Shown: positions 33,961 through 46,097 of the stretch, in pieces
Layout: each line of letters begins with the position of its first letter
Numbering within the stretch: the first letter of the stretch is position 1
Assembly: GCF_021018895.1 (NCBI RefSeq)
Contig: NC_079371.1
Coordinates: forward strand, 15,432,001 to 15,496,000
DNA: 64,000 nucleotides
Origin: Seriola aureovittata
Taxonomy: Eukaryota > Chordata > Actinopteri > Carangiformes > Carangidae
Reading direction: 5' to 3'
Translations under genes and position numbers: made by a program
The notes under the pieces: model-generated
What the model saw: the letters and a program-made list of their open reading frames with translations, nothing else
Told to the model about the DNA's origin: nothing
Databases searched by the model: none

Positions 33961-35256
33961 CAGTGAAATTTAACTAAACTGTTTTGCAAGAAAAGCAACA
34001 TTTCACTTTTCTCAGGTACAGTATTTGCTGCTTTACATAGCTGTTGTATGTTTGCCCAGATATTTGCTTATGGTGAATTTGAACACAAGGCTTATACTCT
34101 GTTAATGTAAGGGTGTAAAGAACATATACATAAATAACTCCTTGAAAAATGCAGGACAACCAATCCAATCTGTCCACACCCTGGTTTCTGTCTATGTGCA
34201 GTATATAACAAACTTAAAGACACTCTACCAGCAAAAAAGATCCTGTCATTTTGGTTGTTTCCTCACAGCAATGACCTACTTGCCACAGTTGCCCTCACAT
34301 ATTCCTTTTATTTCTCTCACTCCTTTTATGAGTTATTTCCAAAGGGGAGATTAAACGAGCAGGGCTCCATCCAACCAGAAGGAACAGTGTCTGGAAAGGA
34401 AGCCTGACCTCATGTAGTACGCAGGGCAGAGAATACCAGCTTCCAATATTATCTTACCCCTTTCTTACCCAGCCAGCCCCTGAATATACACTAGATTGCT
34501 TATTTTCAGTTTTCTTCTGCTGCATCTCTTGCACCAAACAAGCTGTCATCCTAAATGCAGCTGGACAAAGAGACTGCAGATGTAATTCTGACTAAACTAT
34601 GAATGTACTGTGGGATGTAAGATGAAATTCATCCAGTCATGATGACCTGAGTGATACAACAAATAGTGGTTAAGGTTATGATAGGGACAGGCACATACTT
34701 AAATTCTCCATCACACCAGTGAGAACCAAGAGTCACAGATGCAGTTAATGTGTTTGGCTGTTAAAATACTCAACTGCTTAGTTATAGAGATGCAGGATGA
34801 TGAATAATGAGAAAGTAATTCAGCCATATATAACTAGGAAGCTTTAATTTGTGGAGATGATGGACTCTATTACTCTTCTCTTTGAAATGTGATGTACTCC
34901 AATCTTCCCCCTTTAATCTTTACCCTTGCTTTCAATTCATATTTTTTGCTAACTCTTCTTAGTTGTCTTCCCTTCCATATTTCACCATTTTTGATTACTA
35001 ATTCTCAGTGATTCCTGCTCAGAGTGAAAGATCTGCAGAGTAAATCCACAGCAAACATGATGTCTCCTGCTTGGCGTACAATCCTAATCAGTCATAGCGG
35101 CACATACTGCTGCAAAGCTCCTCCTTCTGCAGGGGAAATGCACAAGTTGAAGCAGACAATGGCATTTAAACTAACTTTGTTGTGTATGTGAACTAAAATG
35201 TACACTAACTCTAGTAAGGGTATAAACATCTTGTCTGAAGTCGATTTGAAATGATT

Positions 35257-35590
35257 AACTTCAGCAATCAATTAGTTGACAGACAGAAAATTAATCTGCA
35301 ACTATTTTCATAATTGCTTAATCAATTAAGTCATTTTTCAAGAAAAAAATTACAAACATTCTCATGATCCTGCTTCTCCAATGAGATGATTTGCTCATTT
35401 TTCCTGTTTTACAACACTGTACATGGAACATCTTTGAGTTTTGGACTGCTGGTTGAACAAAAAAAGTTATCCGTCTGTCATGATGGGCTATAGGAAATCA
35501 TTACGGGTATTATTCGCCCTATTTTATAGACTGGATGATTAATGCAGAAAATAATAAGCACAAATATAACCATTAGTTGCAGCCCAATAG
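35257..35590. mobile_element. Common teleost interspersed repeat (non-autonomous)
   Basis: The segment contains AATTAATCTGCAACTATTTT near one end, CATTCTCATGATCCTGCTTC inside, then TTTGAGTTTTGGACTGCTGG, and closes with ACCATTAGTTGCAGCCC. I recognise this order from a very abundant fish repeat. The two ends carry roughly inverted TGCAAC / GTTGCA motifs, suggesting a short inverted-repeat DNA element. The family name is uncertain. Confidence 0.65.
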
Positions 35591-37215
35591 TGTGAAATGT
35601 CATTTTTAACATGTTAAATTCCCTTGGATGTTTTTGAAAAATCAGACACTGGACCTCTATACAAGAATTAAATAGGTCATGAATTTGAATTTTTTTCACA
35701 TCACTATTCCCCAAAAAGCTTGCATGCTTTCACTGACTACGACAGCACAGCTGCAAGAGCTGCACAGAGAGGACAGACTTTGACAAAGACACTGAGAAGA
35801 TTAGAACAGGACAGCCTAGATCCAGTCACTACTTGCTCCACATGAAATCTCTGTGAAGACACAAAGACAGCTAGAGTCGCATTCATTTTCAAGGCAAAAG
35901 AGTCTTCCCCCAGTTGATAAGTCCTCATCTGACTCCCCCAGCAGAAACATGACCCTGATTCTATAATCTCAAGAGGAAATCAGGAAGAACAACAATTTTA
36001 AATGATAAATCCAGAATACTGGAGTGCTGGCTTTGCTCCAAAGTGTCCACTCTCTTGCCTCCAAGAAATTACCTGTCTAACCCAATGTGGGAACTTGATG
36101 AGACACCAGTGCACCCATGCAAACTTACATTCATAAACAAAACAACACCCCGGAGAGTGATGAGTCATGCTGAGAGCAGACAGATGGAAAGGGGGGAGGC
36201 AGAGCAGGATAACTCTCTTAAAAAGGGTCAATGTCTTAAAAACAAGAAAGAAAATGAATCACAGGGGCATAGTGTAGTCTGGCTGTGTTAAACTCTGATG
36301 CAACTGAAAAGCTACTATCATAACAGTCTTCACTGCTCTGGGAGGTTCGTTATGTGTTTTTATTTTTTTCAATATTTCTGACAACCTATGTCATTTTGAT
36401 GATGATGACAATAGTGATTCTATGTGAATTGACTTGAGAAGGGAAACTACGCACACATCTGTCATCTCACCCTTTTGGTGCCTCTCATAATACGTTTCAT
36501 TATGTCTCACATCATTTTCTCGTTACCTTTCCTCTCCTTCTCTTCCTTCGTGATAGAAACAGACTCACCTCACCCACTGCTAATCTCCATACAACCATTT
36601 CTTCTATCTGATTTGTCGATGGCTGTTGCAGAGCAAAACTCCCTCTCCGCTCTCCTCTCTTTTCCTCTCGCACAACCTCCCTCCTTCTCATTCCCATGTC
36701 ACCCCTCCTCTCTATCTCTCATTTCCTCTGACCTTTCCTCTAATCTAGCGTGAAAACTCAGCCAGCCAGCACCCGTCCCTCCCAGTTATTGACAAGAGTC
36801 TTAATCATGCCTATCAGCGTTTACGGTAACATTAATGTGATTGGGTATGAAACAGCTTGTCCATCAGTGATAACTACCAGGCACATTAGAGACGAGGATG
36901 GCTTCTTAGTTTCATAGTGACCACTGTTGCCCCCCAACCCTATTACATTTTAAACCCTCTGTATATGAAAAACTAGAGTGACACAAGCCATTGTAGTCAA
37001 TAATTTTGCAACATAGTGTGCGATTTTTCTGATTCCTCCCCTTTAATCCTCTGAGTGTGAATGTCCCTTTGCAGCCCTCAAGGTTTTCACAGCCACTTAA
37101 ATCACCCAAGCTCCATTTTTGCCACGTCTACTTTATTCATCCCCTTGTCTCACCCTACCATCGGCCAGTTGGGCAGAAGCGCAGTGGAGCGCAGTGCAGC
37201 GTTACATAACGAGCT

Positions 37216-37260
37216 TGGGAGGAAGAGGAGGAGGAGGAGGAGGAGGAGGAAGAAGAGGGG
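37216..37260. repeat. (GGA)n purine tract
   Basis: A G/A-only tract inside the constant intron. It generates spurious Arg/Gly- or Leu-rich reading frames on the two strands. Confidence 0.9.
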
Positions 37261-38855
37261 CCAGGAAGTGCAAGGATGCAGATATGAAACACGATGCTCA
37301 CTACCAAAAACGGAGGGTGGGAGGAGGGGGAATGGATTTAAAAGATCCTGAAGGTGCACTTCGTTTTGTTTTTCACACTGCAGTGGTGGAGAAATCTGTG
37401 AGGTTTGATAGCAAACAGTCAGCTGGGACCACGCCCTTCTCCAGGACGGCACCTTTGTCTGGTAGTGTGCTGTGCAGCATGTGTGTACAGTTTGATAAAA
37501 ACAAAATGTGATGTTGCTGTCTATTCAAAACCTAATTCTTATTCATGTGTCTGTGTTTTCACTGCTGTGCCTGGGTGGTGATAGAGGAATACATTTGGGT
37601 GCCTGCATAAATTACCATATTTTCCCCCAATCTGCTAACAGTAAATGAAGTACAGAAATAAAACTGTCATGGTTAAAAATAAAATATGATGGCTGGTTGC
37701 AGGTGTTTAAGAGCAATTACACCTCTACATATGCATATCTGAGTGTACAATTTTGTGTTTGTGTTACTGCTTGGGTTTCATGCCAGGTTGAACACCTTGT
37801 AGCTGCTCCCAGCTGGATCATGTGGCAGATGGTGGACACAAGCAATCCCAACTGACAGGATTTAATGCAATAAAAATAACACTGAATGTTGGTGTATGTG
37901 TAGGAGTTTTGAGTTGTTATCTGTGTATCTGTGTGTGTACAGTACATGTTAGTATGTGTAGGTGCTATAACAATAAATGGAGAAGTAGGAATTGATTTAT
38001 TCTCCAGAGAGAGAAAGAGGGAGAGAGAGAGCTGGCGAGATATTTAAAGACTCAGAGAGCGCAGGGTGGCAACGCAAAAACAGAGTGACAATAAAGGAGA
38101 GCAAATAACTGAAGTCGAGAATAGGAAACAGATGGGAAGGAGGGATTCAGAAACAGTGAAAAGTCCCTCACAGCTTCTAGACTGTTCTACCTTACCTTTC
38201 GGATTGTGCTTAAAATTGTTTCCCATCACATACACATTAACTGAAAGACTGTAGCCATAAAGTATGATAAGCAGCCTTGAATTTAATCAGCTTCCTAGCT
38301 TTATCTCTCCTTTACGTTTTCCTTCCTAATGAGACAGAAAATGAAACGGACGGGGTCATGGACCTAAATTCAACATAACAGTTCAAACGCTCTAGCCCTG
38401 AAGCACTGACGAAGCAAAACGATGCATGAATGAGTATTGTCTTGTCCATCTTTTTCTCCATCATCTCTCAACACTTTCTCCCCCTCACTTGGCCTTTTGC
38501 CTTTACCCCTGAGTGTATTTTTGCCTTGACAGGTGCCTGCTGCAGTTGATAAGCGCTAACTCTAATCAAATCTGTCTCTCTCCATTCCTGTGTGTATATG
38601 CTCCTGTGTATGTGTGTGTGTGTGTATGTGTGCAATCTGGGGTGATAGAGAAAACAGCAGACCTGCATCCACCTCTGCAGTATACCACCGCCCAGTGAAT
38701 GTAGGTCACTCTCCTCCTGTTACTCACTTCTCTGCTCTCTCCCTCCCTTTACACCTCTTAACTCCAACTCTCACTTTCCAAACATTTCCCTCCCTCCTTT
38801 CAATCTATCACTGTCCACCATCCTGTTTTAACTTGTCCTTCACCTAATGCCACAA

Positions 38856-38860
38856 CCCCC

Positions 38861-38891
<31 letters not shown>

Positions 38892-38895
38892 ACAC
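38856..38895. repeat. Poly-C tract followed by (CA)n
   Basis: Twenty-two consecutive C followed by a CA run; such tracts often mark sequencing or assembly uncertainty. Confidence 0.95.
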
Positions 38896-39688
38896 TTTCA
38901 GTACCTTTTGTCCCACACCATATGTTTGCACCTCCCTGTATATAACAGCCCAACTCCCCTCCTCTCTCTCCTGCCAATATTAGGGGCCATGAATGGTTGC
39001 CATGGAAACTACATCCTCCAGTGAAGCAGTAGGACATTGGTAGGAGTCATGGTGACAGTGCTTGTGCTGATGGAGAATAATGCTGCAAGCTCTCTCTCCT
39101 CCTCCTCTCTCTCACTCTTTCTAGTCTAACCACTCTCCCCTAGCAACAGCAGCCTCACACAGCTTCCTCTCTTTCCTTTGCAGACTTTGCTACAGTCAGT
39201 CAGTCTCATTTACTCATTGTCACCCCTCCCAAAAAAAAACATTCATGTCCATTACTTCTCTACCTTCCTATCCACCTTATCCTTCATTGTTTAGTCTCTT
39301 GTTTCTTTTTAATCTTTCACTTAGCAAAACCTCCCAGCTCCCTCCTCTCTCTCCTTCTCTCTGCCCATCTCTCCAGGGGATGGTTGCAATTTATGCACAG
39401 TTCTCTCTGAATGTGCTCTTGGTTAAAAGACAGAGCTGTGATATAGAGAGAGGGGGACAGAGGAGGAGGACACAGAGGGAGCGAGGAGCAGATAGGGAGA
39501 GAGAGTTAGACAGCAAGCAGAGCCCTGATTTCATTAATGTGGGTCTGTTAATCTGGGTGTGGGCTGCGCTCCATCTGTCACAGCAGGAGCGTCACACACA
39601 AAGCAGCCAAAACACACTTGAAAACACAGCCAAGCACACGCACACACATATAGGTGCGTACATACGAAAACACAAAACAAGATGCAGT

Positions 39689-39689
<1 letters not shown>

Positions 39690-39734
<45 letters not shown>
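39690..39734. repeat. (CA)n microsatellite
   Basis: A pure CA tract in the constant intron. Confidence 0.95.
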
Positions 39735-39736
<2 letters not shown>

Positions 39737-41549
39737 TTGATACCAATGTTTGCAGTCTAAATCAGAGGGGAAGAGACAGGGGCGTTGTCGACTGTAGCTC
39801 TGTGTCTCACATGGAAACAAAAAATAGACTGTGAGGCAGAACAGCACCCTGTAGGTACAGTGGCCAGACTGATACAACTCCCTCGACACACTAAACTACC
39901 ATATACTGCTGCTATCCACCTAAGGACCACCACCTGCCTAACAAACAAGACAATTTAACTATAAATAGCACAGCCTATGACTCATAGTGATGTGACAGGC
40001 CACATTGAATCAATATCTCCATTTCTCTCATTTCTGAGACAAAGATTCTGATGAACAGAATCAAGTAGAAAGTCAGGAGACGAATCTCTCTCAATCTTGT
40101 CCTCCAGTAAAGCACCATAAATAAAGATTTTTCATATTATATGATGCGCTTAATGCTGAATCATCCTTAATCCAACCCTAAAATTTTACTCGAAGCTAAT
40201 ATAGCCCCTAGCTAATATTTCCATTCTTAATCTGACATCCTAACAATGAGATAAAGAAGGGACAGCTGGCCTAGAGGCAAATCAAGATGCGTGTGTTGTT
40301 GTTTGAACTGCCATGGCTTAATTGGACCACCTTAAATCCTCGCCAGCTGATCTTGTTACCACTGACCCACCCTGAAGACGTCACAGCTGCCTGTTCTTTT
40401 TCCCTCACTCTCTCCCTCTTTCTATCAATCCATCTCTCATGTTTTGAAGTGCCTGCAGTCTGTAAGTCCTCAGCCAAGGCAAGAAATCGATGGCAGAGCG
40501 GAGGAGGCTGTGCGTGTGGATAGGAAGAGACAGTAGTTAGTGTGTGGGTAGTTTGTCTGCCTGCCCATGCCCCAGAGCCTCCTGTCTATAAAAGACACCA
40601 GGCCAGGCCATCTCCACATTCTTAATTACAACAAATCGCCTCTTAATCTAAACTTCATTGCAATGTCCTCTTTGCACAATCTTCTCATTGCACATACGTC
40701 TATTGCGTTCCCTTGCCTGTCTCCTCCTTCACTTTTCTCTACCAGGGCAGTCTTGTCCCTATTTCAGTCTTAATCCTTTTTGACCCCACTTGCCATGTCA
40801 TCATGAGGGAAGTCAAGAGATGACAAGTGAATTCTCCTCAATGCATGGATAGCATTGTTATTTGGTCATAAATCTTGGTTATGGGCAGGGGATATGGCAT
40901 CACATGCAATGACATTCACATTACAATGTCCGTGAAATGTCGTCTAGCATTGGGTATGCTGTCATTTTGAGTTTGTTTTGCTCCAGTGTTCCTGTTCTTA
41001 CGATTCATCTAGCTCTGTTTTCTGATCAGCTCCTTTTGCAGTGCTTTGTTTGAGCCTCGGTGCTGAACAGTTGCTGCCTTCAAATAAAAGCTACTTCTCT
41101 GCATCGAGTGTGACCCTCCTGTCATCATCAGTTAACATAGGACAACGCTCCAGTCTTTATAAGTGAGGTGGATACACTGCATGTAAGTCTGTTCCACCCT
41201 TGCAATATTCCTGCATACGTGACAACAATGATGCGGCAAAAGGTGTAAAAAGTTTAAATTTAGACTTAATGATTATCAAGCAGCAAGCTCACTTGACACT
41301 TTTCCATGTGCGTCACTTGCCGGCAGCTGCTTAACAGTAAAAGCGCTGTCAATAATTATCCCTCTACTTGAATAACACTTTGAATTTTAGTCAGGTTTGC
41401 ATTTTCACAGACTGTCTTGCAACTGAAATGCCTGATGGCTTAAATTCTTTCAAAGATCGTTTAACATGAGAGCAATATTAAAATCCATCACTGCAAAACT
41501 GCTAGAATTTAACTGCACATTGTCTGTAGCAAAGCACAGATACATACAA

Positions 41550-41580
41550 TAAGTGGCCACTTTATTAGGTACAGGTAAAT
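41550..41580. repeat. Fragment resembling a dispersed vertebrate repeat
   Basis: AGTGGCCACTTTATTAGGTA is a string I recall as common in fish and frog interspersed repeats. Only this fragment is recognisable, and no boundaries can be set. Confidence 0.35.
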
Positions 41581-42271
41581 GTTGTTATAGCTGCTGCAAC
41601 TACATTATAAAGAGTAAAGAGATACCATATTATTTATTGCGGACATCATTCATCCCTGGTCTTTGTGATTATGTGTATAAAAAAGCTACAGGTTGAGAGA
41701 GATTCATATTAAAAGAAGACGGAACGTAATTATGTTTTATTATTCTTCTCTGAAGTATTCTCTAATGTTTGTCCTCTGTGGTTCAGAGGCTTATTCTTTT
41801 GTAAACATCTTGCTGATAATCCAATCAACTATCTGCCCTCTCTCTCTTTCTCGTTGTCTCTGTATTGTCTCTCTTCCTGCTACAGAGAGCAGAGATATCC
41901 ATCTCCACCTACGTGGCACATGTCATTTCCTCTCCCTGCAGCAATGGGAAGTGGAAGGAGTGGGTTGGGGCGATCTTGCAGCAGATATCAGTGTTTCCCT
42001 CATTTTATTACTCTCTTATGGTTTGATAAGCTCTTGAGGAATGTACAGTTATTGGTATAATTTGTAGTCAGATTTATCTGGTTCTGTCTCATGGAATGTG
42101 TTGCACAGACATCCATAAACTAAATCTTAAACGGATGTCACTGTTTTGGATTTTTAGGACTAGACTGGGCCCATGTGTGCAAAGCAGACCTCTTACTTTA
42201 ATTAAGTGTCCATGCGACTGCTGAAGTTAGTTCTGATTGGCTTATCTGAAAGTAGCTTGTCTGATTCTTAC

Positions 42272-42357
42272 CAGCGGCGCTGGATGCAGTGGGCCAGTTC
42301 TGAACCAGGACCCCCTGGGCTCCTTGCATTACCGAGGATTCCTCCATATGCACTGAG
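42272..42357 (-). CDS. pcdhac2: Alpha protocadherin constant exon 2
   Basis: An 86-nt exon with acceptor TTCCAG|CTCAG and donor CTG|GTAAGA. Joined in phase (two bases carried in, one base carried out), it encodes SVHMEESSVMQGAQGVLVQ then NWPTASSAA. This matches the alpha constant pattern SVHLEE...QQWPT...SSA. It is cytoplasmic and too short for standard ORF finding. Phase agreement with exons 1 and 3 makes the call firm. Confidence 0.93.
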
Positions 42358-45300
42358 CTGGAACACAAAAACACAAATTCACATATTACACACTGGTAAA
42401 ATATTTTCCTACATACAGTATAGAAGGCACCCATAGAAATAATTTTGTACTTTGCTGACTCTATGTTCTGATTGTTTCATGTGACTAAAATATAAACTCC
42501 CACATATCCAACTCTCCTGTCTCCTATAATACACAATATTACATATTCAAACCTAGGCACTCTGTGTGTGGGGGGTGCTGCAAACGCAATCCCAGAAATT
42601 AGAAATTTAGATTAAGATTAAGGTATTCACCCTACATTTTCCTGACATTCTCTGGATTATGGATTATAGATTACTGTCCTTATATTTTCACACCAGCTTT
42701 GTGGGATTTCAGCACCTCCCCTCTAGAGAAAGAATCCAGAGTCTCTCCAGCACTAAACAACAGCAACAGAAATGCTGCTACAAATTACAGTTCTCCATTT
42801 AGGTGTTACCAGCAGGTTAAATCTAGACTAGAAGTAAAAAGAGGTAAACCAAATACAGAAACATATAAACCTACTTAAGAGAGTACTCTGGCTCCTACTG
42901 TTCCCCTTTAGTCCACCTGACCACTGTTCCCTGACCTGTCCCTGAGTATAAACTAGTTCTCTAGAGGTTAAAACCTTTCTTAAGGTCTGTGTGAGCTGCT
43001 ATTTCTTGCTGGTGATTTGTGTAAATCTGAAGCATCAATAATTATTTTACCTCCTGAAAATGAGAAGTTTTCAGTCTTCATCAAAGATCTTAAGAACCAG
43101 GGAGTATTGAAATAGAGTTCTTTAAATAAGAGTGTGTGGGTGTGTAGTTTATCGGTGCTAAAGACAGGTAAAAGATGTATGAATTTAGATCCCCATGTAC
43201 AGTGGCTCTGTGTAGAGAAGAAAAGGGATCTGGCAATGGAGGCCATTTTAAGTGCTGCTAAGCATAAGCATCATCTGGGTACACTGATCAAATATTAATG
43301 GCAAACACTGGGTTAATGATACACTTTTCAGCTAATGCCTGTCCTTCCATCTCATTCCTCATCAGCTCTTTTTCACCTACTGTCTGTAACCACATGCTTC
43401 CTCATCATTTTCCATAAGGCCAAATGCATTTGTTGCAAATCAAAACTACAGTGATGACAAAATGAACCCAGATACACACTCCTAAAAACACAATTAGGAG
43501 GAAATGTTGTGCATTCCGCCAGAGATTAAATGAAATGAAATAGGTCAGTGCCATTACATGGTGTTTGGGTGTGGTATCCAAATCTCCTACAAGCTCTGAT
43601 TATGTCAGTGTATAAATAGATAACATTCTGTGAGGCTTGGTATTGGGACAGGGGGAATAGTCAAACTCAAACACATCAGAGGTAGTGAGTCACAAGAAAG
43701 ATTTAATATGTCAGACTGCTTCACACAAGCACATAAACTCTCATTAATCTCTACTGTAATTAAGAGGGAATCTGTGTTACATTAATGACACTCAACATGG
43801 TTCACTCTTGTTAATCTGACACGGACATCAGCATGCACACATAAATACATACATGCTGTATGTGTGTCTATACAGATAATGTATACATAATGGAAACACA
43901 TCTAAACTGCATGATCCAGGCTGCATATGAGTTGAGGTAAAGACATCTGGCACTGCATTTTGTCTGCAAACTGGACAGTAGCACTCAAATATAAATAAAG
44001 ATCAGATCAATACAAATAAAGTAAAACATGCTATGACATGTAAAACATCTACATATATGGGTCTCAGGAGGCACGTCTCTGAGCTGCAACAGACAAATGC
44101 TGTTGAGCTGGAGCTTGTCCACTATGTCATTTAATGTGATTGTCTCTTCTATAACACTGCCATATTCACAGGAACATAACTTCTCTGTATGTGTCTATCA
44201 TCATATCTGTCATATCTATCTATATGACATAGAGAGGTTAGAGAGGTTATATAGATATGATAGATGATACATAAATAGACCGAAATATCTTTGTTGTCAA
44301 AATCATTAAGCCTAGCTGCATGCCGAGCATGACCCTTGATTTGGTAGTGTCCAGCTGATCTCACAGCAGGTAACAACCCAGTGTGTTATGGGTAACGTGA
44401 TCACTGGTGTGGTCATGCAGCAATCCCCGTGTCCCTGATAGGCCATCTGTCCACCTGACTACCTGCCCACCTGCCCTTCATCCATCACTGACCCCCGCTC
44501 TGCTTATCCCTCCCTCCTGTCAGGTCTCCATCTGTCTGTTAACACTGAGAGAGCCTTTTACAACTGCATTTCTCCTCACTGTGTTGCTTCTCTCATATTT
44601 CACACTCAATTGTTTTCAATGGTCATTACTGAGGTAATAATTTCATATTATTACAGTTAGATGTTTTAATCAATTTTGGACCATTTGGGGGTTTCTCATA
44701 ATTTAACTGTACGTTTAACAGAAATAGCAGGCATTAAGAAATGTAAATGTAAATAGGTAAAAAAAAGATGGTAATTATTCTGTTTTGGAACTGACTGATC
44801 CCAAAGTCCAATCCCTTCCCCTCAGCACTGCAATCACAGCTGAGCAACAGCTACTGCAAGATGAGACATCTTTACTGGAATAGACCTGCAGATGAGCACA
44901 AACGCCTCACCTGGCTAAATTTGTGGTACAAAGACGGGTATGGGTCTGAAGACATTTTATGAATTTTTCCTGGTGGTTATGCGATAAGGACATTTTACAT
45001 TTTTCATGATGGTTTTATTTATTCCATTGCAACAGTAAAACCAATTTAGCGACATGTAAAGAGTGGATTAGACTGCATAGTAGACCTCATTGACAGACAT
45101 AAGACACAACATAAACACCAACACAAAGGTTTTTTAAAGGTAAACATATCACTTGACTATCTTCTATTAAGTCATTAAAATAATATTTCAGTAACAGCAT
45201 GCCTCTGGGTTGAAAGCTAGTGGACTAATTAATCCCATCACAAACTATGCATCAACTGGTTCACAAGCATTAACTAACTTAGAGAGAACAAAAAGGGTGT

Positions 45301-45874
45301 TAATAGACTATTTTGTTTATTTTATCTCCTTTTAAACTGCTAAGGAATGTTAGATGGATATTATCTGTATATGCAAACCTTTGCTTCAGAAATACATGTC
45401 AGGGACAAATCATAATGGAGCTTGACTTGTCAGTATGAAATTATTATATTTGGCTTAGGCTTCAGGATGACAGAGCTTCTCCCTTGGAACTGACAGAAGA
45501 ATGATGTTGCTTTAATGTTTAGCTTAGTCACATGTCACTTTATGTTCATATGCTTTTACATCTTGAATACACAGTATGCCGCAATGGCATACTGAAGCCC
45601 TTTTTTTGCAGACTATTTGAGGATATGTTACATTGATGGTGGTTACATGAAACTTTGTTAGCAAGTTTTCTGAAATGGTAGTAAGTCTTCAGAAAGGGTG
45701 GGTGGGATTTAAAATCAGTCAGTTAGAGAATGGTATGTGATTTGGTTATTTGCTTAAATCTCATGTGGGAAGAGTATACTATACACGTTTTGGTTTTCAA
45801 CAAAACATGATGAATGTGACTGGTGAGGTATGATGAGATATTTACTGCATAGTGACAAAAAATGGGATGCTTAC
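42358..45874 (-). other. Intron between alpha constant exons 1 and 2
   Basis: A 3.5-kb intron. Mostly unique AT-rich sequence, with a stretch at about 43.72-43.81 kb containing several ATTAAT/TAATTA homeodomain-type cores. No exon or transposon is recognised. Confidence 0.8.
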
Positions 45875-45939
45875 CTCTGCATTACACCTCCTGCTCTCAG
45901 GGAGGCTGAATATCTCCAGTCTGCATTTGGCGCCTTGGG
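45875..45939 (-). CDS. pcdhac2: Alpha protocadherin constant exon 1
   Basis: A 65-nt exon with acceptor CTCTTGCAG|CCC and donor CAGAG|GTAAGC. It encodes PKAPNADWRYSASLRAGG then VMQ, clearly the alpha constant start (family form P-x-x-PNxDWRYSASLRAG). It starts in phase 0, matching the donor of the C2 exon at 49635, and leaves two bases for exon 2. It is the first cytoplasmic segment common to alpha isoforms. Confidence 0.95.
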
Positions 45940-46045
45940 CTGCAAGAGAGAGCGAGAGGAATTGAGTCTTAAGTACAGGCGAAAGCCAATACCATCTCAT
46001 TAATAAGTCATGGAGAGAACTGCTAGTGCATGCGTGTCACACACA

Positions 46046-46097
<52 letters not shown>

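Larger units (their letters stand above)
32571..42271 (-). other. Intron between alpha constant exons 2 and 3
   Basis: A 9.7-kb intron, donor G|GTAAGA and acceptor TTTCAG. It contains CA, poly-C and GGA simple repeats, a teleost interspersed repeat at about 35.26-35.59 kb, a CTCF-like motif at 33.56 kb and non-repetitive segments that look constrained near 33.8 kb. In mammals the HS7 enhancer lies in the corresponding intron. No exon is visible inside. Confidence 0.85.

Noticed and set aside
37061..37511. Overlapping plus-strand frames of 96 and 130 codons and a minus-strand frame of 100 codons
   Set aside because: Built around a GGA purine tract inside the alpha constant intron; no domain content.
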